NCBI GenBank assembly: GCA_958427355.1
Contig: CAUACA010000001.1
Location: 150,999 to 214,998, forward strand
Length of the DNA stretch: 64,000 nt
Direction of reading: 5' to 3'
Origin: an uncultured Collinsella sp.
GTDB lineage: Bacteria; Actinomycetota; Coriobacteriia; Coriobacteriales; Coriobacteriaceae
Shown here: piece after piece, positions 25,021 to 34,959 of the stretch
How the letters are laid out: every line of letters begins with the position of its first letter
Position numbering within the stretch: position 1 is the first letter of the stretch
Made by a program: the position numbers and the translations under genes
Notes under the pieces: generated by a model
Told to the model about the DNA's origin: nothing
The model's input: only the letters and a program-made list of their open reading frames with translations
Databases searched by the model: none

Positions 25021-27031
25021 CATGACGCTGTTTATCGCATCGCTTGCCGTCTCGTGCATCGGTGCGCTCGCCTCGGTTCTGCTGATCAAGGCCGATAACG
25101 CCGCCAAGACCGCTGGCTGCCTAATCGGCGCCGTCGCCGCGGTGCTGTCGTTCATCGCGGGCCTCGAGGCCGTGCTTGGCGACGTTTCGTCCCTCAACAC
25201 GGTCTTCTTCTTCCCGTTCGCCCGTCTCGAGCTCTTGCTCAACGGCCTTGCGGGCCTGATCGTGGTCCTCATCTCGATTCTCGCCTTTGCGGGCTTCATC
25301 TACGGTCTGTCCTACTTCGACGAGTACCCGGGCAAGGTCGGGCGCGCCGGCTTCTTTATGAACACTTTCGTCGCCTCGATGATGCTCGTCATCACCGCCG
25401 ACAACGTGTTCTGGTTCCTGGTCGCCTTTGAGCTCATGTCCCTTACGAGCTACTTCCTTGTCGTTATCGAGGAGAACAAGAACTCCATTAGGGGCGGTTG
25501 GCTCTACTTCGTCATCGCGCACGTGGGCTTCGTTCTCATCATGGCGAGCTTCCTGCTCATGACCAACGGCGTGGGCGGTTCCTTCAGCTTCAGTGATTTC
25601 CGTACGCATGACTTTGGACCCGCCGTCTCCTCCGCGTGCTTCGTCCTCGCGTTCTTCGGATTTGGCGCGAAGGCCGGTATCATTCCGCTGCACTCCTGGC
25701 TGCCCCAGGCGCACCCCGAGGCGCCGTCCAACGTGTCCGCCCTCATGTCCGGCGGCATGATCAAGATCGGCATCCTGGGAATCCTCAAGGTCGGTCTCGA
25801 CCTGCTCGCGGGTTCGGGCGTCCAGCTCTGGTGGGGCCTCATGGTCCTGGTCTTCGGATCCATCTCGTCGGTCCTGGGTGTCGTCTACGCCCTCCACGAG
25901 CACGACATCAAGCGCCTGCTTGCCTATCACTCCGTCGAGAACATCGGCATCATCTTGCTCGGTGTCGGCGCGTCCATGACGGCGCACGCCCTGGGCAACG
26001 ACGTCATCGCGACGATCGCGCTCATGGCCGCCCTCTACCACACGCTCAACCACGCCATGTTCAAGGGCGAGCTGTTCCTCGGCGCGGGCTCCCTGCTCTA
26101 TGCCACGGGTACGCGCAACATGGAGAAGATGGGCGGTCTGTTCCGCCGCATGCCGGTCACGGCCGTCTGCTTCCTCATCGGTGCCCTTGCCATCTCGGCC
26201 ATCCCGCCGCTCAACGGCTTCGTTTCCGAGTGGTTCACCTACCAGTCCCTGTTCAACATCTCGACGCTCTCCGACCCGGTCGTCATGGTGTTCGCCGTCG
26301 CCTCCGCGGCCGCCCTCGCCATCACCGGTGCCCTGGCCGTCACGTGCTTCGTGAAGGCCTACGGCGTCTCGTTCGCGAGCAGCCCTCGTTCCCAGGAGGC
26401 CGCGAACGCCAAGGAGTCCCCGGCTCCGATGTTGTTCTCGCAGATGCTCCTCGCGGCCATCTGCGTGGTACTGGGAATCGGCTCCCCGGTCATCGCCCCG
26501 GTTCTGGGCGACGTCGCCCAGAGCGTGCTTGCCGGCTCCGCCGTCACAGCCACCTCGGGCGTGTCTCTCGTGAACGAGATTTCCGGTGCCGCCACCTCCA
26601 CCCCCGCGATCGCCATCGCGCTCGTGGTCCTCACCGGCCTCGCGTTCGCGTTGAGGTCCTGCCTCGGCGCCAAGGCCCCCGCTAAGAAGACCGACCCTTG
26701 GGCGTGCGGCTACGAGCCCAACGAGCACATGCCCGTCGTCGCCACGAGCTTCGCGTCCGACGTCGAACTCTTCATGGGCCCGCTCTACACCCTGCGCGAG
26801 GTATGCACCAAGATCTGCTGGTCCATCGCGCACGTGTTCCAGAAGCTCACCGGTGTCGCCCAGGGCGTCGAGCCCCTGCCCGACCGTTTCCTGGTCGATG
26901 CACCGAGCGAGGGTGCCGACAAGCTGGCCGGCCTCGCCTCCAAGATCGAGGGCGGCAACTACTCCGTATACATCTGCTACATCGTCGCGGCGCTCGTGGT
27001 CTTCCTCGTGCTCGCCGTGGTCATGGTCTAG
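25013..27031 (+). CDS. hyfB: Hydrogenase-4 membrane subunit HyfB (NuoL/MrpA-type antiporter-like)
   Basis: 672 residues with about 15 membrane helices. The proton_antipo_M core has YFVIAHVGFVLIMASFLLM, PLHSWLPQAHPEAPSNVSALMSG and LLAYHSVENIGIILLGVG, with the lysines and glutamate expected for proton-channel subunits. The C-terminal 70 residues include a soluble segment (FQKLTGVAQGVEPLPDRF) and a last helix. It is a membrane arm subunit of the formate-dependent hydrogenase and probably translocates protons or sodium. Confidence 0.87.
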   Translation: MNSMTLFIASLAVSCIGALASVLLIKADNAAKTAGCLIGAVAAVLSFIAGLEAVLGDVSSLNTVFFFPFARLELLLNGLAGLIVVLISILAFAGFIYGLSYFDEYPGKVGRAGFFMNTFVASMMLVITADNVFWFLVAFELMSLTSYFLVVIEENKNSIRGGWLYFVIAHVGFVLIMASFLLMTNGVGGSFSFSDFRTHDFGPAVSSACFVLAFFGFGAKAGIIPLHSWLPQAHPEAPSNVSALMSGGMIKIGILGILKVGLDLLAGSGVQLWWGLMVLVFGSISSVLGVVYALHEHDIKRLLAYHSVENIGIILLGVGASMTAHALGNDVIATIALMAALYHTLNHAMFKGELFLGAGSLLYATGTRNMEKMGGLFRRMPVTAVCFLIGALAISAIPPLNGFVSEWFTYQSLFNISTLSDPVVMVFAVASAAALAITGALAVTCFVKAYGVSFASSPRSQEAANAKESPAPMLFSQMLLAAICVVLGIGSPVIAPVLGDVAQSVLAGSAVTATSGVSLVNEISGAATSTPAIAIALVVLTGLAFALRSCLGAKAPAKKTDPWACGYEPNEHMPVVATSFASDVELFMGPLYTLREVCTKICWSIAHVFQKLTGVAQGVEPLPDRFLVDAPSEGADKLAGLASKIEGGNYSVYICYIVAALVVFLVLAVVMV

Positions 27032-27048
27032 AGAGGGGAGAGGATATT

Positions 27049-27972
27049 ATGAACATCGTTCTTGCGATGGCGCAGGGCCTCGTGATCATGCTGGTCGCGC
27101 CCTTCTTCTCCGGCCTCGCCCGTGTGATTCGCGCGAAGATGCACAATCGCCGCGGTCCGTCCATCCTTCAGGATTACCGGGACCTCGCGAAGCTCATGGC
27201 GCGTCCCGAGTCCGTGAGTTCCGACTCGAGCTTCGTGCTGCGCATCATGCCGCCGCTGTTCCTCGCGGTGTCGTTCATGCTCGCCATGGGCCTGCCCATG
27301 TTCACGCTCGAGAGCCCCATGCCCGTCTTTGGTGACGCCATCACCATCATGTACGCGCTCGCGCTGTCCCGCTTCTTCTTCGCGCTGTCCGGCGTGGATT
27401 CCTCCAACGCCTACGCGGGCTTCGGCGGTATCCGCGAGCTCCTCATGAGCGTGCTCATCGAGCCGTCCATGCTCATCGCGCTGTTTACCGTCGCCATCGT
27501 GTGCGGCTCCACGGACATTGCGACCATGGGCCAGCACATCGTTACGGGCAACGTCTCGAGCGTCGTCGCCGTCATCCTCGCCGGCGTCGCCTTCGCGGCC
27601 GCCTGCTATATGGAGCTCGGCAAGCTTCCGTTCGATCAGGCCGAAGCCGAGCAGGAGCTCCAGGAGGGCCCGCTCGCCGAGCTCTCCGGCCCGTCCCTGG
27701 CCATGATGAAGCTCGCCATGGGCATGAAGCAGGTCGTGGTCGTCGCTTGGTTCACCTCCATCTTCATCCCCTGGGGAGAGCCCGCGACCATCGGCGTCAC
27801 CGCTCTCGTGGGCGCCGTCGTCTTCCTTGTCAAGTGCCTGGTCGATTTCGTTGTCTGCGGCGTGCTCGAGAACTCCGTTTCCCGTTCGCGCTTCAAGGTG
27901 CTCGGTAACCAGACCTGGGCCGTCGTCGGCATCGCGGTCCTCGCGTTCGTCTTCGTCGTCGTAGGCGTGTAG
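27049..27972 (+). CDS. hyfC: Hydrogenase-4 subunit HyfC (NuoH-like)
   Basis: 307 residues. After the first helix comes the NuoH/HycD-type loop ARVIRAKMHNRRGPSILQDY, followed by DLAKLMARPESV. Another is the quinone-site-like FGGIRELLMSVLIEPSML, and PFDQAEAEQELQEGPLAELS is the acidic loop that docks the hydrogenase module. GAGGGGAGAGGA precedes the ATG at 27049. It links the membrane arm to the peripheral iron-sulfur subunits. Confidence 0.88.
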   Translation: MNIVLAMAQGLVIMLVAPFFSGLARVIRAKMHNRRGPSILQDYRDLAKLMARPESVSSDSSFVLRIMPPLFLAVSFMLAMGLPMFTLESPMPVFGDAITIMYALALSRFFFALSGVDSSNAYAGFGGIRELLMSVLIEPSMLIALFTVAIVCGSTDIATMGQHIVTGNVSSVVAVILAGVAFAAACYMELGKLPFDQAEAEQELQEGPLAELSGPSLAMMKLAMGMKQVVVVAWFTSIFIPWGEPATIGVTALVGAVVFLVKCLVDFVVCGVLENSVSRSRFKVLGNQTWAVVGIAVLAFVFVVVGV

Positions 27973-27988
27973 GGAGAAGGGAGAAACT

Positions 27989-29446
27989 ATGTCAATCGAA
28001 TCGAGCTTGTCCCTCTTTGCCATGGTGGCGATCGCCGTCCCCATGCTGGGCTCCCTGCTCATCGTCATGCTGCCGCGTCCCTACGCTAAATGGATCTGCG
28101 CCTTTGCCGGCGGCATCGCCACGGTCGCTTCCGTTGGCTTGGCCGCGACGTTTGCCGGAAACGGCATGAACGCGGTCGATGTAACCTGGGCGAGTATGGG
28201 CCAGACCTTGGTCATGGGCTTCATATTCGACCGGATGAGCACGCTGCTCGCACCCGCATTCGTCGCTATCGGCCTGCTCGTCGTCATCTATTCGTTCCCG
28301 TACATGAGCGATAAGAACAAGGAGCATCCCGACGCGCCCCGTCGCCGCTTCTACGTGTACTTCTCCACGTTCATCGGCGCCATGGCCGGTCTCGCCTACA
28401 GCTCCACCATCGTCGGCCAGCTCGTTTTCTTCGAGATCACCGGCGTGTGCTCCTGGGGCCTCATCAGCTACTACATGACGCCCACGGCCAAGAAGGCCGG
28501 TATGAAGGCGCTCATCATCACCCATATCGGCGCTCTGGGACTCTACATCGGCGCGGCCTTCCTGTTCGCCGGAACCGGCACGTTCGCGCTGAGCGCGATC
28601 TCCCAGCTCGATTCCGGTATGAAGACCGTCGTGCTGCTGCTCATCCTGTTCGCCGCTTGGGCCAAGTCCGCCCAGTTCCCGCTCTACATGTGGCTGCCCT
28701 CCGCAATGGAGGCCCCCACGCCCGTTTCCGCCTACCTCCATGGCGCGTCCATGGTGAAGGTCGGCGTGTGCGTGTTCGCCCGCGCTCTTGCGAGTGCCGG
28801 CGATATCCCCGAGATCGTCGGTTGGGTCGCCATCATCGACGCCGTCGTGACCATGCTCTTCGGCTTCCTCATGTACCTGCCCCAGAAGGATATGAAGCGC
28901 CTGCTCGCCTTCTCGACGATCGCGCAGCTCGCCTACGTGTTCTTCGGCCTGGGCCTCTCCGTGTTCGGAAGCCAGATGGCGTTCAACGGCGCCGTCGAGC
29001 ACATCTTCAACCACGCGTTCACCAAGACCCTGTTCTTCCTCATCGCCGGCTCCCTCAGCTTCACGCTGGGAACCCGTATGTTGCCCAAGATCCAGGGCCT
29101 CATGAAGAAGTACCCGGTCACGGGCGTGGGCTTCGCGGTCGCCGCGACCGCTATCGCCGGCGTGCCCCCCATGAGCACGTTCTTCTCCAAGTTCCAGATT
29201 ATTTCCGGTGGCTTCGCGGTTGGTGCTTCCAACACGGTCATCTTCGTCCTCGTGTGCGTCATGGTCGTCGAGACCGTCGCCACCTTCGCATGGTTCCTGC
29301 GTTGGATGGGTAAGGTCCTGCCCGGTGAGCCGAGCGAGACCGTGGCCGCCGGCCAGCCCCTTCCGCGCGCCATGGCGTTCGTGTTCGTCGTCCTCATGAT
29401 CATGGTCGTCGTCGCCGGTCCTCTGTCCTCTAGTTGGATGGGTTAG
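27989..29446 (+). CDS. hyfD: Hydrogenase-4 subunit HyfD-like (antiporter-like)
   Basis: 485 residues, about 14 membrane helices. Core motifs are KSAQFPLYMWLPSAMEAPTP, AYLHGASMVKVGVCVFARAL, then KRLLAFSTIAQLAYVFFGLG. It is the second of three antiporter-type subunits in the operon. GGGAGAAGGGAG precedes the start, 16 bases after hyfC. The assignment as HyfD rather than another NuoL paralogue rests on gene order. Confidence 0.82.
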   Translation: MSIESSLSLFAMVAIAVPMLGSLLIVMLPRPYAKWICAFAGGIATVASVGLAATFAGNGMNAVDVTWASMGQTLVMGFIFDRMSTLLAPAFVAIGLLVVIYSFPYMSDKNKEHPDAPRRRFYVYFSTFIGAMAGLAYSSTIVGQLVFFEITGVCSWGLISYYMTPTAKKAGMKALIITHIGALGLYIGAAFLFAGTGTFALSAISQLDSGMKTVVLLLILFAAWAKSAQFPLYMWLPSAMEAPTPVSAYLHGASMVKVGVCVFARALASAGDIPEIVGWVAIIDAVVTMLFGFLMYLPQKDMKRLLAFSTIAQLAYVFFGLGLSVFGSQMAFNGAVEHIFNHAFTKTLFFLIAGSLSFTLGTRMLPKIQGLMKKYPVTGVGFAVAATAIAGVPPMSTFFSKFQIISGGFAVGASNTVIFVLVCVMVVETVATFAWFLRWMGKVLPGEPSETVAAGQPLPRAMAFVFVVLMIMVVVAGPLSSSWMG

Positions 29447-29456
29447 GAGGTAGGAC

Positions 29457-30110
29457 ATGGGTTATTCGTTAGTCAATATCCTGGGCGGTCTTCTGATCGT
29501 GACCTCCACCATGGTGGTCGTCTCGAAGACCATCCCGTCCGCCATTAAGTGGTACGCGATCCAGTCGGTTGTCCTGGTGGGCGTGCTGCTCACCCTGGGC
29601 CTCACCACCGGTGCCACCGAGCTTCTCATGTGGGCCGCGTCGGCCTTCGTCACCAAGGTGATCCTCGTTCCGTTCATTCTCAACCGTGCCTACAAAAAGA
29701 TGGGTTCGCCTGCCGATAGCACGCTGACCTCCTCCATCAAGCCGGCCTGGACCATCATCCTCACCGGTCTGGAGGTGGCCATCTGCTTCGCGGTGGTCAC
29801 GCGCCTGAGCCTGCCCACCGCTGAGGTGGCTACTCCGGCCCTCGCCATCAGCTTCGCGCACTTCTTCGTCGGCCTCACGTGCATCATCTCCCAGCGCAAC
29901 ATCCTCAAGCAGATCTTCGGGTACTGCCTTATGGAGAACGGTAGCCACGTGACGCTCGCCCTGCTCGCGCCCACGGCCCCCGAGATCATCGAGATCGGCA
30001 TCGCCACCGACGCCATTTTCGCCGTCATCATCATGTCCGCCGTCGTCGTGAGGATCTGGAACGACACCAAGTCGCTCGACTCCCACGACCTGACCGAATT
30101 GAAGGGGTAG
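29457..30110 (+). CDS. hyfE: Hydrogenase-4 subunit HyfE
   Basis: 217 residues with about seven helices (LGGLLIVTSTMVVVSKTIPS, YAIQSVVLVGVLLTLGLTTG, ISQRNILKQIFGYCLMENGS). The NuoK-like ENGSH motif near residue 160 carries the buried glutamate of this family. Ten bases after hyfD, with GGAGGTAGG upstream. Membrane arm of the hydrogenase. Confidence 0.82.
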   Translation: MGYSLVNILGGLLIVTSTMVVVSKTIPSAIKWYAIQSVVLVGVLLTLGLTTGATELLMWAASAFVTKVILVPFILNRAYKKMGSPADSTLTSSIKPAWTIILTGLEVAICFAVVTRLSLPTAEVATPALAISFAHFFVGLTCIISQRNILKQIFGYCLMENGSHVTLALLAPTAPEIIEIGIATDAIFAVIIMSAVVVRIWNDTKSLDSHDLTELKG

Positions 30111-30113
30111 GCC

Positions 30114-31679
30114 ATGGATGTTTCAATGCTGACGGTCGCCCTGCTCGCTTGTCCCCTTGTGTTCTCCCTGATTATGGCTGCGCTCCCCAAGACGACGTCC
30201 TACAGCGTCTTCGCGGGGCTCAACACCATCTCCGTCGCGGCGACCCTCGTCCTTTCGGTCGTCACCGCGGGAACCATGCTCTCGAGCGGGCAGAATATCG
30301 ACGCCTTGGGCCTGTGGCTCCATCTCGATTCGCTCTCGTCGATCTTCGTCCTTCTGGTAGGCATCATTGGGTTCATCACCGGCGTGTACTCCATCTCCTA
30401 TATCAAGATCGATATCGAGGAGAAGACCATGCCGGCCGAGCGCACCAAGCAGTACTACGCGCTGTTTAGCCTGTTCGTCTTCACGATGCTGCTCGCCTGC
30501 CTGTCCAACAACATCATCCTCACCTGGGCGGCGGTCGAGGCCACCACGCTGTCGACCGTGTTCCTCGTGGGTATCTACAAGAACAAACAGGCGCTCGAGG
30601 CGTCTTGGAAGTACGCGATGGTCTGCACCGCCGGCGTGGCCTTCGGCCTGTTCGGCACGCTGCTCATCTACGCGAACGCCGCCGATATCATGCCCAACGC
30701 GCATGAGGCTGCCTTCCTTACCTCCATCATGCCCTACGCCGACCAGTTCGACCCGATGCTCGTGCGCCTCGCGTTCGCGTTCATCGTCATCGGCTTCGGC
30801 ACCAAGGCGGGCCTGTTCCCCATGCACACCTGGCTGCCCGACGCGCACTCCCAGGCTCCGAGCCCGGTTTCCGCGCTGCTCTCGGGCGTGCTGCTCAAGT
30901 GCGCCATGCTGGTGATTATCCGCTTCTACTCCCTGTCCATCATCACGGTGGGCGACACCTATCCGCGAACGCTCCTGCTCATCCTGGGCACGCTGTCCAT
31001 CCTGGTGGCCGCCCTGTGCATCTTTAAGCAGGACGATATCAAGCGCCGCTTCGCGTACTCCTCCGTCGACAACGTCGGCGTGGTCGCGCTGTGCCTGGGT
31101 ATCGGTGGTCCGCTCGGTATCGCCGCCTGCCTGCTGCACTGCATCTTCCACGGTTTCACGAAGGCGCTCGCCTTCTGCATGGCCGGTAACATCCAGCACA
31201 TCTACCACACCCGCGACCTGAACAAGATCAAGGGCGTCGTCGAGATCGCTCCCGTCACGGCAGCGCTCACCATCATCGCCCTGCTCGCGCTCGCCGCCTT
31301 CCCGCCGTTCGCCCTGTTCATCTCCGAGTTCCTCACCTTCGTGGCCGGCGTCCAGTCCGGTCCCATCTGGGTGGTCGTGCTCGTGGCCATTGGCCTCACC
31401 GGCGTGTACTTTGCCCTTACCGGCATCGCGCTCAAGTCCATCTTCGGCAAGGCGCCCGAGGGCATGAAGCGCCACGAGGTGCCCGCCCTCATGATCATCC
31501 CCGAGATCGCCCTCGCGATCGTGGTCATGTGGTTCGGTATCGCCACCCCGGTCGCCATCACGAGCGGCGTCGAGGATGCAACGTCCGTCGTTTTGAACCA
31601 GAGCGTCGAAGAGCTCCACGAGGCTCCTCTCTACCGCATGGTGTTCAGTTCCCAGACCAAGACAAGCGAGGTGAATTAG
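30114..31679 (+). CDS. hyfF: Hydrogenase-4 subunit HyfF (antiporter-like)
   Basis: 521 residues, about 14 membrane helices. It has the core FGTKAGLFPMHTWLPDAHSQ, then APSPVSALLSGVLLKCAMLV and KRRFAYSSVDNVGVVALCLG. A cytoplasmic loop at GVYSISYIKIDIEEKTMPAE matches HyfF/NuoN-like proteins. Three bases after hyfE, so the membrane genes are translationally packed. Third ion-pumping-type subunit. Confidence 0.84.
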   Translation: MDVSMLTVALLACPLVFSLIMAALPKTTSYSVFAGLNTISVAATLVLSVVTAGTMLSSGQNIDALGLWLHLDSLSSIFVLLVGIIGFITGVYSISYIKIDIEEKTMPAERTKQYYALFSLFVFTMLLACLSNNIILTWAAVEATTLSTVFLVGIYKNKQALEASWKYAMVCTAGVAFGLFGTLLIYANAADIMPNAHEAAFLTSIMPYADQFDPMLVRLAFAFIVIGFGTKAGLFPMHTWLPDAHSQAPSPVSALLSGVLLKCAMLVIIRFYSLSIITVGDTYPRTLLLILGTLSILVAALCIFKQDDIKRRFAYSSVDNVGVVALCLGIGGPLGIAACLLHCIFHGFTKALAFCMAGNIQHIYHTRDLNKIKGVVEIAPVTAALTIIALLALAAFPPFALFISEFLTFVAGVQSGPIWVVVLVAIGLTGVYFALTGIALKSIFGKAPEGMKRHEVPALMIIPEIALAIVVMWFGIATPVAITSGVEDATSVVLNQSVEELHEAPLYRMVFSSQTKTSEVN

Positions 31680-31683
31680 CACC

Positions 31684-33456
31684 ATGGCAGAACCTGAAAA
31701 GAAGGACTACGCTCGTCGTTGCGAAAGCCACGTCGAGGCCCTGCGCGCCGCAGTGCCGGGCGCTATCGAGAAGGTTGAGTGGCAGTGCGAGGACCAGCTG
31801 ACGATCACCGTCAAGCTGGACCGTCTGCCCGAGGCCGTCCACTACCTGTACTACGAGCGCTACGGCTGGATTCCCGTGATTGTCGGCAACGACGAGCGCT
31901 CCCTGTGCGGCCGTTACGCCGTGTACTACGTCATCTCCATGGAGGGGGAGGACCCCGGCTGGGTTACCGTGCGTGCCGAGGTCGACCCCGCCAAGATGAC
32001 GTTCCCGTCCGTAACGCCGTTCGTCCCCGCCTGCGTGTGGGGCGAGCGCGAGCTGCGCGATATGTTCGGCCTGATTCCCGAGGGTCTGCCCGACCGCCGT
32101 CGCCTGGTGCTTCCCGACGATTGGCCCAGCGGGCTGTACCCGTTGCGCAAGGATTCGATGGATTACCGTTTCCGCCCCGCCCCCGCGAGCGACATGGAAA
32201 ACTACGAATTCTTGGCCGACACCAAGGGCAAGGAGACCACGCTCGTCCCCATGGGACCGTTGCACATCACCTCCGACGAGCCCGGCCACTTCCGCCTGTT
32301 CGTTGAGGGCGAGACGATCGTCGATGCCGACTACCGTCTGTTCTACGTGCACCGCGGCATGGAGAAGGTCGCCGAGACGCGCCTGAACTATGACGCCGTG
32401 ACGTTCCTCGCCGACCGCATCTGCGGCATCTGCGGCTGCGCCCACTCGGTGGCCTATGCCGAGGCCGTCGAGCGCGCCCAGGGCATTCATGTCCCGCCGC
32501 GCGCCCAGTACATCCGCGCCATCATGCTCGAGGTCGAGCGTCTGCACTCACACCTGCTCAATATTGGCCTCGCATCGCACTACACCGGCTTCGACTCCGG
32601 CTTCCAGCAGTTCTTCCGCGTCCGCGAGAAGTCCATGGACCTGGCCGAGAAGCTCTCCGGTCACCGCAAGACCTACGGCCTCAACGTGATCGGCGGCGTG
32701 CGTCGCGACATTTTGGCCGAGCAGAAGCTCTCCACGCTCACGACCATCCACCAGCTGCGCTCCGAGGTTCAGGAGCTCGTCGACGTCTTGCTCTCCACGC
32801 CCAACTTTATTGAGCGTACGAGTGGCATCGGCATCTTGGACCGCAAGATCGCACGCGACTTCTCGCCGGTCGGTCCGCTCATGCGTGGCTCGGGCTATGC
32901 CCGCGACGTGCGTTTTGACCATCCCTTCGACGGCTACGCCGATCCGGACGTTCAAAAGATGCACGCCGCCACGGCCGACACCTGCGATGCCTTCGGCCGT
33001 ACCGCCGTTCGCATCCAGGAGGTCTACGATTCGATCGACATGATCGAGACCATGCTCGAGAACTGCCCGTCGGGCCCCATCCTCACCACGGATTGGGAGT
33101 ACACCCCGCACAAGTACGCCATCGGCGCCACCGAGGCGCCGCGCGGCGAGGACGTGCACTGGGCCATGCTCGGCAACAACCAGAAGTGCTACCGCTGGCG
33201 CGCCAAGGCCGCCACGTACAGCAACTGGCCGGTCCTGCGCTACATGTTCCGCGGCAACACCGTGGGCGACGCGGCGCTGATCGTCGGCTCGCTCGACCCG
33301 TGCTACTCCTGCACCGACCGCGTGACGGTGACCGATGTCGCCGCCAAGCGCGACCATGTGCTCGACAAGGAGCAGTTCGAGAACGTCTGGCGCGACAAGT
33401 CGCCGCTTGCGGGCGAGGGCACCATGGCCGCTCCGCTCGATGAGGAGGCGCTCTAA
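31684..33456 (+). CDS. hyfG: [NiFe]-hydrogenase large subunit HyfG/HycE with NuoC-like N-terminal domain
   Basis: 590 residues. Residues 1-160 form a NuoC-like domain (YYERYGWIPVIVGNDERSLC, WGERELRDMFGLIPEGLPDR). The rest is the NiFe large subunit. Nickel ligands are Cys247 and Cys250 in RICGICGCAHS, and Cys540 and Cys543 in DPCYSCTDRV; cleavage by the maturation protease is expected after Arg546, leaving a tail of about 44 residues. This is the group 4 type of hydrogenase that makes H2 from formate-derived electrons. The protease gene (HycI) lies downstream. Confidence 0.93.
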   Translation: MAEPEKKDYARRCESHVEALRAAVPGAIEKVEWQCEDQLTITVKLDRLPEAVHYLYYERYGWIPVIVGNDERSLCGRYAVYYVISMEGEDPGWVTVRAEVDPAKMTFPSVTPFVPACVWGERELRDMFGLIPEGLPDRRRLVLPDDWPSGLYPLRKDSMDYRFRPAPASDMENYEFLADTKGKETTLVPMGPLHITSDEPGHFRLFVEGETIVDADYRLFYVHRGMEKVAETRLNYDAVTFLADRICGICGCAHSVAYAEAVERAQGIHVPPRAQYIRAIMLEVERLHSHLLNIGLASHYTGFDSGFQQFFRVREKSMDLAEKLSGHRKTYGLNVIGGVRRDILAEQKLSTLTTIHQLRSEVQELVDVLLSTPNFIERTSGIGILDRKIARDFSPVGPLMRGSGYARDVRFDHPFDGYADPDVQKMHAATADTCDAFGRTAVRIQEVYDSIDMIETMLENCPSGPILTTDWEYTPHKYAIGATEAPRGEDVHWAMLGNNQKCYRWRAKAATYSNWPVLRYMFRGNTVGDAALIVGSLDPCYSCTDRVTVTDVAAKRDHVLDKEQFENVWRDKSPLAGEGTMAAPLDEEAL

Positions 33457-33457
33457 T

Positions 33458-34174
33458 ATGCTGAAGCTTTGGAAGGTTAACGCCAAGGCCGGCGACGCGA
33501 CGGTCAAGTACCCGTTTGCGCCGTTCCCCACCAACAAGGACATGCGCGGCAAGCCCGAGCACAACGCCGAGCTCTGCATTGCCTGCGGTGCCTGCGGCGT
33601 GGCGTGCCCGGCCGATGCCATTCGCATGGACACCGACCTTGCGGCCGATACCATCACCTGGTCGATCGACTATGGTCGCTGCATCTTCTGCGGCCGCTGC
33701 GAGGAAGTCTGCCCCATGGAGGCCATCAAGCTCACCGAGGAGTTTGAGCTGGCCGTCATGAGCAAGGACGACCTCACCAGCAAGAGCGTCTACACGCTCG
33801 AGCACTGCTCGCGTTGCGGCAAGCCGTTTGCCCCGCACAAGGAGATCGACTACGCCAAGCGCCTGCTGCAAAAGGCCGGCGGCATGGAGGCCGAGCAGGC
33901 CGCCCGCACCGTCGGTATGTGCCAGGAGTGCAAGCGCGAGCTCGACGCCCTGCGCGCCGCATCGGCCGTAAAGACCGGCAACGCACACGGCATGGCTGCC
34001 AACGAGACGCTTGCGTCCGGCGAGCCCCAGGGCCCCGGCATGGAGTATCTGGGCGGCCACGGCGTGAACCCGGAGTATATCGACCGCGAGCTTAACCCCG
34101 ATGCGCCCGAGATTCCCGCCGGTCCGGCGCCGGTCGAGGGCATCATCATGGATTTTGAAACGAAGGAGGAGTAA
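33458..34174 (+). CDS. hyfH: Hydrogenase iron-sulfur subunit HyfH/HycF
   Basis: 238 residues. Two [4Fe-4S] motifs, CIACGACGVACPADAI and CIFCGRCEEVCPMEAI, are followed by a HycF-type cysteine pair region, CSRCGKPFAPHKEIDYAKRL, and CQECKREL, which may bind another metal. The C-terminal 60 residues are glycine- and proline-rich. GGAGG lies 10 bases before the ATG at 33458, one base past the hyfG stop. It is the NuoI-like wire to the hydrogenase. Confidence 0.88.
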   Translation: MLKLWKVNAKAGDATVKYPFAPFPTNKDMRGKPEHNAELCIACGACGVACPADAIRMDTDLAADTITWSIDYGRCIFCGRCEEVCPMEAIKLTEEFELAVMSKDDLTSKSVYTLEHCSRCGKPFAPHKEIDYAKRLLQKAGGMEAEQAARTVGMCQECKRELDALRAASAVKTGNAHGMAANETLASGEPQGPGMEYLGGHGVNPEYIDRELNPDAPEIPAGPAPVEGIIMDFETKEE

Positions 34175-34176
34175 CC

Positions 34177-34959
34177 ATGGCCGAACCCACGCTTTTGCCC
34201 GAGCGGCTTCAGTACCGCCCGACCAAGATCGAGCTCGACGAGAGCATCGAGAAGGCCAAGGCGACCCTTCTTAAGAAGATCAAGCGCTCGGTGTACGTCT
34301 ACCGTGTTGACTGCGGCGGCTGCAATGGCTGCGAGATCGAGATCTTCGGTTCCATCACGCCCGTCTTCGACGTCGAGCGCTTTGGCATCAAGGTCGTGCC
34401 CTCGCCCCGTCACGCCGATGTGCTGCTGTACACCGGCGCCGTGACGCGTGCCATGCGCATGCCGGCCCTGCGCGCCTTTGAGGCCGCACCCGATCCCAAG
34501 ATCGTGGTGTCCTATGGCGCGTGCGGCTGCACCGGCGGCATCTTCTACGACAACTACTGCGTCTGGGGCGGCACGGACAAGATTCTGCCGGTCGATGTCT
34601 ACATCCCCGGCTGCCCGCCCAGCCCCGCGCAGACCGTCTACGGCTTTGCCATGGCGCTCGGTCTGCTGGACCAAAAGCTCCATGCCGAGACCACGGTGGA
34701 GGCCGCCGGCGAGCAGGCCGATATCCTGCACCCCGGCGTGCCGTACAAGCTGCGCGTTGCCATCGAGCGCGAGGCTCGCGCCATGAGCGGCTACCGTTAC
34801 GGCCGCGACCTGGCCAACGAGTTTATGGACACGCTCGAGGGTGCGCCCAAGGGCGATATCCGCGGTGCCATGGCGCTGCTCATCGACAAGCAGGACGATC
34901 CGCGCCGCGTTGAGGTCTACTCGGCGCTGCAGGATCTGGTGCTGGCCGGAGGTCACTAG
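34177..34959 (+). CDS. hyfI: Hydrogenase small subunit HyfI/HycG (NuoB-like)
   Basis: 260 residues. The proximal cluster motif is CGGCNGCEIEIFGSITPVFD near residue 46, with further cysteines in YGACGCTGGIFYDNYC and IPGCPPSPAQTVYGFAMALG, the normal ligands of the [4Fe-4S] cluster next to the active site. The C-terminal 100 residues are longer than NuoB. GGAGGAG precedes the ATG. It forms the catalytic core with HyfG. Confidence 0.9.
   Translation: MAEPTLLPERLQYRPTKIELDESIEKAKATLLKKIKRSVYVYRVDCGGCNGCEIEIFGSITPVFDVERFGIKVVPSPRHADVLLYTGAVTRAMRMPALRAFEAAPDPKIVVSYGACGCTGGIFYDNYCVWGGTDKILPVDVYIPGCPPSPAQTVYGFAMALGLLDQKLHAETTVEAAGEQADILHPGVPYKLRVAIEREARAMSGYRYGRDLANEFMDTLEGAPKGDIRGAMALLIDKQDDPRRVEVYSALQDLVLAGGH

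Noticed and set aside
25121..31685. Long minus-strand reading frames opposite the hydrogenase genes
   Set aside because: They are mirror frames of GC-rich genes with strong third-position bias; their translations are low-complexity and charged, with no domain, and they lack ribosome binding sites.
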